Positions 57,467-64,000 of a stretch of 64,000 nt of DNA are shown here, one piece after another (the stretch's first letter is position 1; each line of letters opens with the position of its first letter). The position numbers and the translations under genes are program-made. The notes beneath the pieces were generated by a model. That model was not told the origin of the DNA and did not search any database. It saw only the letters and a program-made list of their open reading frames with translations. This DNA is from Devosia nitrariae (lineage in GTDB: Bacteria > Pseudomonadota > Alphaproteobacteria > Rhizobiales > Devosiaceae), in the NCBI RefSeq assembly GCF_030160115.1, contig NZ_BSNS01000022.1, positions 1-64,000 on the forward strand, written 5' to 3'.

Positions 57467-58648
57467 TTAAGCGGCCTGGGCCAGAAGCGCGGCCTTTTCG
57501 ACGGCAAAGGCGTGGTCGAGCCATGGCGTCAGCTTATCGAGGTCGGAGGCTTCGACCGTCGATCCGGCCCAGATGCGAAGGCCGGTCGGCGCGTCGCGAT
57601 AGGCGCCGATGTCGTAGGCAACACCGGCCTTGTCGAGCCGCGAGACGATCGCCTTGGCCAGCGCCGCCTGCTGCTCTTCGGGCAGCGCCGTGACTTGCGC
57701 GTCGGTGATGACGAGGCAGACCGAGGTATTGGAATGCGTCGCCCTCTCCTTGGGCAGGAATCCGACCCAATCGGTCCGCCCGACCCAATCGGCCAGCACC
57801 TTGTAGTTGGCGTCGGCGCGGGCCTTCAGCGCCTTGAGGCCGCCCTCGCGCACGCCCCATTCCATGGCATCGATCGCATCCTCGACGCAGAGCATCGAGA
57901 CGGTGTTGATCGTGGCGCCCTCGAAGACGTCGGCCATGAGCTTGCCGCCCTTGGTCAGGCGGAAGATCTTGGGCAGCGGCCTATCGGGCTTGAACGTCTC
58001 GAGCCGCTCGACGGCGCGCGGGCTGAGGATGAGGATACCGTGGGCAGCCTCGCCTCCAAGGGCCTTCTGCCACGAGAAGGTCACCACATCGAGCTTGGAA
58101 AAATCGAGGTTCTGCGCGAAAGCCGCCGAAGTGGCATCGCAAATGGTCAGGCCCTGCCGATCGGCCGGGATCCAATCGCCATTGGGAACGCGCACGCCCG
58201 AGGTCGTGCCGTTCCAGGTGAAGACCACGTCACGGGTGAAATCGACCTCATCGAGGTCCGGCAGCTCGCCATAGGGCGCCTTGAGGATGCGCACGTCCTC
58301 GAGCTTCAGTTGCTTGGTGACGTCCGTCACCCAGCCCTCGCCGAACGACTCCCAGGCGAGCATATCGACACCGCGCGCGCCCAGCGCCGACCACAGGAAC
58401 ATCTCGACCGCCCCGGTATCCGAGGCCGGCACGATGCCGATGAGATAGTCCTTGGGGACCTCGAGCAACTCGCGCGTCAGCTCGATCGCACGCTGGATCC
58501 GCGCCTTGCCGGGCTTGGACCGGTGCGAGCGCCCCACCAGCGCATTGGCCAGCACCTCGACCGTCCAGCCAGGACGTTTGGCGCAGGGACCCGACGAAAA
58601 ATTGGGATTAGCCGGTTTCACCGCCGGCGCGGTCATAAGGTCAGTCAT
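57467..58648 (-). CDS. serC: Phosphoserine aminotransferase SerC
   Basis: 393 residues. PLP-Lys in TFSWQKALGGEAAHGILILS (about 195), PNFSSGPCAKRPGW at the start and EMFLWSALGARGVDMLAWES match the SerC group of alphaproteobacteria. Second step of serine synthesis. Preceded by a conserved leader RNA. Confidence 0.96.
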   Translation of the reverse strand: MTDLMTAPAVKPANPNFSSGPCAKRPGWTVEVLANALVGRSHRSKPGKARIQRAIELTRELLEVPKDYLIGIVPASDTGAVEMFLWSALGARGVDMLAWESFGEGWVTDVTKQLKLEDVRILKAPYGELPDLDEVDFTRDVVFTWNGTTSGVRVPNGDWIPADRQGLTICDATSAAFAQNLDFSKLDVVTFSWQKALGGEAAHGILILSPRAVERLETFKPDRPLPKIFRLTKGGKLMADVFEGATINTVSMLCVEDAIDAMEWGVREGGLKALKARADANYKVLADWVGRTDWVGFLPKERATHSNTSVCLVITDAQVTALPEEQQAALAKAIVSRLDKAGVAYDIGAYRDAPTGLRIWAGSTVEASDLDKLTPWLDHAFAVEKAALLAQAA

Positions 58649-58659
58649 GAGCGACCCTC

Positions 58660-58735
58660 CCAGGTCGATTGCCTCTCGTTAGGGAGAGGTGTCCTGAGGC
58701 GCGAGATACTCCCGCGCGGGGGGTCGCGTCAATCA
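58660..58735 (-). ncRNA. serC-type leader RNA
   Basis: Upstream of serC the reverse strand forms two hairpins: CGCGGGAGTATCTCGCG (58700-58716) and CCTCTCCCTAACGAGAGG (58672-58689), with GGACA between. This arrangement and its place just before the serC ribosome site fit the serC RNA motif reported for alphaproteobacteria. Its ligand, if any, is unknown. I recognise it from memory without an alignment. Confidence 0.6.
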
Positions 58736-58777
58736 TCCTTTTTGGGGGTATGCCGTCCTTCTCCTCTGCGGCGCTTG

Positions 58778-59995
58778 CTACAGAGCGCGCGTCTCCAGAA
58801 CCCCTTCTCGCCGACGTCCGAGCCACACGATTGCAGCAGCGGCGATTGCCAGCCACGGCAGCAGCAGCATGTTGAGGGTTTGCCAGCCGACGGTATTTTG
58901 CAGCACGCCGGCGCTGAGCGACGCCGCCAGACCGACAAGAAAGATCGTCAGGTCGTTGGTGGCCTGGGCCTTACCCTTCTCGGCGGTGCTATAGGCCCGC
59001 GTCAGCAGGTTGGTGCCGCCGACATAGAGGAAGTTCCAGCCGACGCCCAAGAGGATCAATGCACCGGCGAAGGAATAGAACTCTGTCCCGGAAAGGCTGA
59101 TCAGCACGTGCCCCGCCAGCAGGACGATGCCGGTGAACATGACGCGCAGGACGCCGAAGCGGGCGATCAGCGAACCGGTGAAGAACGAAGGCAGGAACAT
59201 GCCCAGCACATGCAACTGAATGACCGTGGCGGTTTCCGCAAGACCGTGGTGATGGTGGGCCATGGCGAGGGGCGTTGCGGTCATGGCGAGGATCATGACG
59301 CCATAGCCGGTCACCGCCCCGAAGAGGGCAACGAGGTAGGTCGGCTGCCGGACGATTTGGCCGAGCCCTCGCGCCGAGGCTTTGTCTTCGGCGGTGTCGA
59401 CCTGGCGCGGCACTTTGACCCCGAGCAGCACGCCAGCCGCAATCAGCGACACGACGGAAAGAATGAGGAACGATGCAACGTAAGCCGGTTGCATCAGATC
59501 ACCGCCCAGCCGGCCAAGGGCCGGACCGGCAAGGGCGGCGACCACGCCTCCAGCCAGGACAAGGGAGATGGCGCGAGACCGGAATGCATTGTCGGAGACC
59601 TCCGAAGCGGCAAAGCGGTAGAATTGCGCGAAGGCTTGGTAGGTACCAACGAAGAGGGTACCAAGGCAGAGAAGCGGCAGCGACGCAAAGACTACACCGG
59701 CAGCGGCCAGCAGCCCGCCAAGCGTGCCGAGAAGTGCCCCCGTCACGAACCCGACCCGGCGGCCGACCCGCGCCATCCACATGGAGGCTGGAACGGTGGC
59801 GATCGCGGTTCCCAGGAACATGGAGGCTATGGGCGCGGTCGCCCATTCGGGCGTAGGGGCGATCTGCGCACCGGCAAGGCCACCGATCGTCATGACCAGG
59901 ACCGAAACCGTCTGGAACAGGGCTTGCGCGGAGGCGAGCAGGAAGACCTGGCGGTGCATGGCGTGCATTGCGTCATCCAAGGAATGGCAGTACAT
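58778..59995 (-). CDS. MFS transporter
   Basis: 405 residues, 12 membrane segments. The loop 2-3 motif reads ASMWMARVGRRVGF. A His-rich piece (MAHHHHGLAE) lies about residue 245. Start ATG at 59995; ATGs at 59968 or 59959 are possible. It diverges from the ArsR-rhodanese gene with only 35 bases between, so the substrate is probably linked to that regulator. Substrate unknown. Confidence 0.87.
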   Translation of the reverse strand: MYCHSLDDAMHAMHRQVFLLASAQALFQTVSVLVMTIGGLAGAQIAPTPEWATAPIASMFLGTAIATVPASMWMARVGRRVGFVTGALLGTLGGLLAAAGVVFASLPLLCLGTLFVGTYQAFAQFYRFAASEVSDNAFRSRAISLVLAGGVVAALAGPALGRLGGDLMQPAYVASFLILSVVSLIAAGVLLGVKVPRQVDTAEDKASARGLGQIVRQPTYLVALFGAVTGYGVMILAMTATPLAMAHHHHGLAETATVIQLHVLGMFLPSFFTGSLIARFGVLRVMFTGIVLLAGHVLISLSGTEFYSFAGALILLGVGWNFLYVGGTNLLTRAYSTAEKGKAQATNDLTIFLVGLAASLSAGVLQNTVGWQTLNMLLLPWLAIAAAAIVWLGRRREGVLETRAL

Positions 59996-60013
59996 TCAAT
60001 AATTCTCTTGAAT
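59994..60013. promoter_or_regulatory. Palindrome in the MFS/ArsR gap
   Basis: ATTCAATAATTCTCTTGAAT has arms ATTCAA/TTGAAT with eight bases between. It overlaps the MFS start and lies 18 bases before the regulator start, a fitting place for an ArsR operator. Confidence 0.5.
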
Positions 60014-60030
60014 GATCCTCCGGACGGCCG

Positions 60031-60693
60031 ATGTCAAGCGACAACCCGAAACGAAAGCTGTTCTCCCATTTCGCCGCCCTTGCACGGGTTCTCGGCAATG
60101 AGCACCGGCTGGAATTGCTGGAGCTTCTCGCTCAAGGCGCACAGCCGGTAGAGGTACTGACTGCGCGGACCGGCATCAGCTTCGCCAATGTCTCCCAGCA
60201 TCTCCAGCAGTTGCGCAAAGCCGGTTTGGTGACCGGCGGGCGTCGGGGCAAGAACATCGTCTATCGCTTGCAGGACGGGCCGGTGGTCGAGGCCGTTTCC
60301 GCCCTGCGGGCTCTGGCCGAACACAACATGGCCGAGGTGCGCGATGTGGTTGCGAGATACTTCGATGAGATCGACAGTCTCGAGCCCGTTGGAGCCGGTG
60401 AGCTGCTTTCGCGCCTCGAGAGCGACAGCGTGACGTTGCTCGACGTGCGGCCGGCGGATGAGTTCCGCTCAGGCCATATCCCCCAAGCCCGCAACATCAC
60501 GCTCGCGGCTTTGGAGGGGCGAATCTCCGAGTTGCCGGAGGGCCGCGAGATCATCGCCTATTGCCGAGGGCCTTACTGCGTCCTCTCCTTCCAGGCTGTA
60601 GAGGCCCTGCGCGCCCGCGGCTTCGCCGTCCGACGCTTCAAAGAGGGTTTTCCCGAATGGAAGGCGGCCGGCTACCCGGTCGAAACGGCGTGA
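60031..60693 (+). CDS. ArsR-type regulator fused to a rhodanese domain
   Basis: 220 residues. ArsR winged HTH (about 10-95: RVLGNEHRLELLELLAQGAQ, ISFANVSQHLQQLRKAGLVT). A rhodanese domain (about 125-218) has LLDVRPADEFRSGHIPQARN and the active-site loop IAYCRGPYCVLS with catalytic Cys (about 178). Such fusions sense sulfur or redox species. Divergent from the MFS gene, which it probably controls. Confidence 0.92.
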   Translation: MSSDNPKRKLFSHFAALARVLGNEHRLELLELLAQGAQPVEVLTARTGISFANVSQHLQQLRKAGLVTGGRRGKNIVYRLQDGPVVEAVSALRALAEHNMAEVRDVVARYFDEIDSLEPVGAGELLSRLESDSVTLLDVRPADEFRSGHIPQARNITLAALEGRISELPEGREIIAYCRGPYCVLSFQAVEALRARGFAVRRFKEGFPEWKAAGYPVETA

Positions 60694-60705
60694 CAGCGCC
60701 GCCGG

Positions 60706-61611
60706 TCACTGCAGTTTCGGCTTGACGAGGAAGCTGTTGCGGTCGGCAGACTTGATCCGCACCCATCTATCACGGCCGTCCCTCACGATGCGTATGGGCA
60801 CCTCGGCGCCGGCCGGCCCGCTTCCCCAGACCTTGCGGTAGAAGTCGGCGAGACCATCCACCTTGCCGTCTCGGATATCCGAGATGATATCGCCCCGGCG
60901 CAGTCCTGCTTCAGCCGCCGGCCCTTTTTCGGCAACGCTCATCACCACGACTTCGCCATCGCTCTCGGCCGAGAACACGCCGAGCCAGGGCCGCGGCGGA
61001 CGGTTGGCCTCGCCTCGGGTGACGAGGTCGTCGAGGATCGGCGGCAGGAGGTTGATCGGCACGGCCATGTTGATGTCGACGGTCTCGCCGTTGCGGATCA
61101 TCTGCAGGCGGAGAGAGCCGATGCCGAGCAGGCGGCCGTCCTCACCGATCAATGCAGCCCCGCCCCATGACGGATGGGCGGGCGCGGTGAAGATCGCCTC
61201 ATCGAGCAGATATTCCCAATAGCCGGCGAACTCCTGCTTGGCGACGATCCTCGAGCGCACGGACTGGCCCACGCCGTCAGCGAAGATGACCGACGCGCCG
61301 ACCTCTGCCTCTGCCGAATTCCCGAACTCGAGCGCCGGCAGGTCAAGGGGGCCGAGGGCCTGCACCAGCCCGAACCCGGTCACCTGATCATAGGCGAGCA
61401 CATGGGCGGCGATGACACGTCCGTCCTGGGCTGTCAGCCACACCTCTTCGGCCTCGGTGATGAGATAGCCGATGGTAAGCACCAAGCCATCTTCGCCGAT
61501 CACCACGCCACTGCCTTCCCTGAGGATTCCGAGTGTCGTTGCGGTGAACGCATCTTCAGGGATATGGGCACGCACGGCCACGATTGAGGGCAGGGTCGGA
61601 TCAAAATTCAT
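60706..61611 (-). CDS. HtrA-like protein with lost catalytic residues, plus PDZ domain
   Basis: 301 residues. The trypsin-like fold is recognisable (SGVVIGEDGLVLTIGYLITE, VDINMAVPINLLPPIL) and a PDZ domain follows (about 205-290: PWLGVFSAESDGEVVVMSVA, AGLRRGDIISDI). But the His position reads TIGYLI rather than TNxHV, the Asp region DQVTGFGLVQ lacks the acid, and the Ser motif GNSGG is PSWGGA. No signal peptide. It is a likely pseudoprotease. Confidence 0.85.
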   Translation of the reverse strand: MNFDPTLPSIVAVRAHIPEDAFTATTLGILREGSGVVIGEDGLVLTIGYLITEAEEVWLTAQDGRVIAAHVLAYDQVTGFGLVQALGPLDLPALEFGNSAEAEVGASVIFADGVGQSVRSRIVAKQEFAGYWEYLLDEAIFTAPAHPSWGGAALIGEDGRLLGIGSLRLQMIRNGETVDINMAVPINLLPPILDDLVTRGEANRPPRPWLGVFSAESDGEVVVMSVAEKGPAAEAGLRRGDIISDIRDGKVDGLADFYRKVWGSGPAGAEVPIRIVRDGRDRWVRIKSADRNSFLVKPKLQ

Positions 61612-61839
61612 GGCTCTATCCTCCTTTGGAGGGCTGCAGGTAGGGAAGGCTCAGGACCACCAAGTCAACCGCCCAGTCATCCACCAAGTCTTGCTCATTA
61701 GTTATGCAGTCATGCCGCCCGCCTCAAGGACCAGCATGTGGGGGTGTGGAAATCTCCAGTTCCTTCAATTGCCCATAACGCTGCCGGGACAGGAAAGGTG
61801 TTAAATGCCGCCCGGCTGGAGATGTCGGGCGAGGACACG

Positions 61840-62622
61840 ATGGAGTTCGAGGGCAAGGTGGCGCTGGTGACCGGCGCCGGATCGGGTATCGGCAAAGCGA
61901 CCGCGCTGCGGCTGGCGGCCGGCGGCGCACGGGTCGGGGTCCTCAGCCTCGCTACCTCGGAGGTCGAGGCGACCACCGCAGAGATCGCCGCCAATGGCGG
62001 CACGGCTCTCGGCCTGACCGCGGATGTCGCCGACGAGGCGGCGATGGAAGCAGCCGTGGCGCAGCTCGCTTCCGCTTACGGGCGGATCGACATTCTCGTT
62101 GCCAATGCCGGCATCAATGGCGTCTGGGCGCCGATAGACGACCTGACGCCGCAGGAATGGGACACGACCATAAGAGTAAACCTGCGCGGTACCTATCTCA
62201 CCCTGCACTTTGCCGTCCCGCACCTCAAACGCTCCGGCGGCGGCTCGATCGTCATCGTCTCTTCAATCAACGGCTCGCGCACCTTCTCGACCGCCGGCGC
62301 CACCGCCTATTCGGCGACCAAGGCCGCCCAAGTGGCGATCGCCCAGCAACTCGCTGTGGAACTCGGCCGGCAGGGCATCCGGGTCAATGCGGTCCTGCCC
62401 GGCTCGATCGCCACCTCGATTGGAGCAAGTACGGTCAGGCGTAACGCGGACTCGGTGCGCTTCCCCGTCGAGTTTCCGGAAGGCACCATCCCGCTCTCGC
62501 GCGAGAGTACCGGCAAGAGCGAGGACGTCGCTGACGTCATCGCGTTCCTGGCGTCCAACGCGGCGCGCCACGTGACCGGAATGCCCGTCTATGTCGATGG
62601 CGGCCAATCGCTGGTGCGCTAA
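61840..62622 (+). CDS. Short-chain dehydrogenase/reductase
   Basis: 260 residues. Cofactor motif VTGAGSGIGKATAL (about 10-23), NAGIN (about 89), catalytic Ser in IVIVSSINGS and Tyr/Lys in AYSATKAA (about 156). ATG at 61840 has GCGAGG at 5 bases; an ATG at 61822 lacks spacing. Substrate unknown. Confidence 0.92.
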   Translation: MEFEGKVALVTGAGSGIGKATALRLAAGGARVGVLSLATSEVEATTAEIAANGGTALGLTADVADEAAMEAAVAQLASAYGRIDILVANAGINGVWAPIDDLTPQEWDTTIRVNLRGTYLTLHFAVPHLKRSGGGSIVIVSSINGSRTFSTAGATAYSATKAAQVAIAQQLAVELGRQGIRVNAVLPGSIATSIGASTVRRNADSVRFPVEFPEGTIPLSRESTGKSEDVADVIAFLASNAARHVTGMPVYVDGGQSLVR

Positions 62623-62744
62623 TCAGTCGAACGCGGCGACCCCTGTGTAGGCCACCAAGCACATCCCCCACCGCTGTCATCGTGGGTGGTGGGGTGGCAG
62701 CGCCGAAACCGCCGCACCGTCTCCGCATCATCGCCCCAGGTCAC

Positions 62745-63944
62745 CTAATCGAAGAAATTCGTGTCCTCCTCGAGGAGATACTTGCGCGCCCCCTCTGGAT
62801 CGATGTCGAGGCCAAGACCGGGCGCTTCGAGCAGCTCGACATGGCTGTTCTTGACGATGGGGTCGGGCAGGCCGATGACGATCTCCTCCCACCATGGGTC
62901 CGAGGCGCTGGGGTATTCGAAGGCGATGTAGTTGGCCGGGAGCGTCGCGCAGACATTGATCAGCGCGCCAAGCCCCAAGAGCCCGTTGGCCGTGCCGTGC
63001 GGCGCCATCATGATCGAGTGCATATAGGCGTGCTCGGCCACCCATTTGAGCTCGGCGATGCCCCCGATATCGGCCGGATCCGGGCCGATGACCCGCACCG
63101 CCTGCGTCTCGATGAGCTCTTTGAAATTGTGCCGGAGATAGATCTGCTCGCCTGTATGAATGGGCGTCGAGGTCGACTGGGTGAGCTCGCGATAGGCCTG
63201 CGAGTTGACCCACGGCACATAGTCGCCGGTCAGCATGTCCTCGAGCCACATCAGATTGTACTTCTCGACCGCCCGGGCAAACCGGATCGCGTCGTTGAGG
63301 AACCAGCCGGGGCCGCAGTCAAGGGCGAGGGAGACCTTGTCGCCGAGGACGTCCTTCATCGCAATGACGCAGTCGATCAGGTGCGCCATGCCGCGCTCAC
63401 TGATCTGGCCCTGGTCCATGGCGCCGTGATAGCCGGATTTGACCTGCCGCACGCCGTAGTGGAAATCCTCGACAGTGTGCTTCATGTTCGAGTGGAAGCT
63501 GATGCCCTGCTTGACCATGAAAAAGTTCTCGGGCCGCTCCATCATCCATTTGACGTCGGCGGCATAGTCTTCTGGCCGGTCGCCGGTGCGCTTGCGGCGG
63601 ATCGAGCCGTTGTAGACGCGCACCCGATCGCGCACCTTGCCGCCAAGGAGTTTGTAGACCGGCACCCCCGCCGCCTTGCCGGCAATGTCCCAGAGGGCAT
63701 GCTCGATGGCGCTGACCGCGGCGCCATAGGGCTTGAACGAGCCGCGCTGGCGGATCTTGAGCATGCAACGCTCGACATCAGTCGGGTCCTCCCCGATCAA
63801 GGCCTCGCGAAAGTGCAGCACCCAGGGTTTGAGATAAGGCTTGGTGTACTCCACCTCGCCCAGCCCATAGAGCCCCTCGTCGGTCACGATACGCACGATC
63901 GGGTGCCGGCCGATGACGGCACAGCGCAGGTCCGTGATTTTCAT
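62745..63944 (-). CDS. Enolase-superfamily (mandelate racemase/muconate lactonizing) enzyme
   Basis: 399 residues. N-terminal capping domain (MKITDLRCAVIGRHPIVRIV) and a TIM barrel with metal ligands in SLALDCGPGWF (Asp), MWLEDMLTGD (Glu) and IHTGEQIYLR (Glu), and a His in MAPHGTANG. It abstracts a proton alpha to a carboxylate; probably a sugar-acid dehydratase, substrate not fixed by sequence. ATG at 63944. Confidence 0.9.
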   Translation of the reverse strand: MKITDLRCAVIGRHPIVRIVTDEGLYGLGEVEYTKPYLKPWVLHFREALIGEDPTDVERCMLKIRQRGSFKPYGAAVSAIEHALWDIAGKAAGVPVYKLLGGKVRDRVRVYNGSIRRKRTGDRPEDYAADVKWMMERPENFFMVKQGISFHSNMKHTVEDFHYGVRQVKSGYHGAMDQGQISERGMAHLIDCVIAMKDVLGDKVSLALDCGPGWFLNDAIRFARAVEKYNLMWLEDMLTGDYVPWVNSQAYRELTQSTSTPIHTGEQIYLRHNFKELIETQAVRVIGPDPADIGGIAELKWVAEHAYMHSIMMAPHGTANGLLGLGALINVCATLPANYIAFEYPSASDPWWEEIVIGLPDPIVKNSHVELLEAPGLGLDIDPEGARKYLLEEDTNFFD

Positions 63945-63992
63945 TTGTCTACTTCTCTGCCCCTTGAGAAATCGTCCAACCTACCCTGGCGC

Positions 63993-64000
63993 TAGAGCGC
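63993..64000. repeat. Possible start of another TAGAGC element at the window edge
   Basis: TAGAGCG at 63993-63999 equals the left end of the mosaic elements at 45.7 and 47.8 kb; the rest is outside the window. Confidence 0.35.

Noticed and set aside
57380..60151. Plus-strand open frame of 923 codons
   Set aside because: It is antisense to serC and the MFS gene, both clear. High GC leaves few stops in shadow frames.

Overview
The window looks like a chromosomal segment of an alphaproteobacterium of the order Hyphomicrobiales, possibly a Devosia-like genus. The order-level call rests on ctrA next to fliI-fliJ, a chpT phosphotransferase gene, an EipA/DUF1134 envelope protein, rpoH downstream of an RluD-family gene, a purA neighbourhood with an acidic membrane protein, a serC-leader RNA in front of serC, and high-GC codon use. 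The genus is a guess from general gene order. No rRNA, tRNA or CRISPR array was found.

Positions 1 to about 13.7 kb are accessory. They hold the 5' part of an IS30-family transposase gene, a two-gene Gabija-type defence module (UvrD-like helicase plus OLD/TOPRIM ATPase-nuclease), and a small gene broken by a TAG stop. A second cluster follows: a NYN-domain nuclease, a B12-type radical SAM protein, an extra thymidylate kinase and a 912-residue STAND NTPase with a nuclease-like N-terminus and TPR-like tail. A secreted trypsin-like protease closes the stretch. The NYN/radical SAM/kinase/STAND cluster is the best candidate here for an undescribed defence system; that is inference from content and position.

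From about 14 kb the content is core. A flagellar operon (fliF-fliG-fliH-fliN-flbD-flhA) is followed by a nucleotidyltransferase and motA-motB. Next come a small hydrolase/VOC pair with a divergent TetR regulator, and a D-xylose-type ABC importer (xylF-xylH-xylG) with a divergent ROK repressor; both regulators have paired palindromic operators. Two secreted PRC-barrel proteins precede fliI-fliJ and the divergently read ctrA. chpT and a CheY-like regulator lie 3 kb further on, so the CtrA phosphorelay output genes sit close to flagellar genes that the pathway commonly controls.

The remainder holds eipA, an RluD-type pseudouridine synthase, rpoH behind an RpoH-like promoter, thiamine genes (thiN diverging from a TPP riboswitch plus thiBPQ), purA, an EamA exporter, an XRE-controlled membrane protein, serA and serC, an MFS/ArsR-rhodanese pair, a catalytically dead HtrA-like protein, an SDR and an enolase-superfamily enzyme.

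Two families of dispersed palindromic repeats run through the core region: a GC-rich element (19950 and 57348) and a mosaic family bounded by TAGAGC/GCTCTA (33.7, 36.8, 45.7, 47.8 kb and perhaps the window end). One mosaic copy sits between thiB and thiP and supplies the thiB stop and possibly the thiP start.
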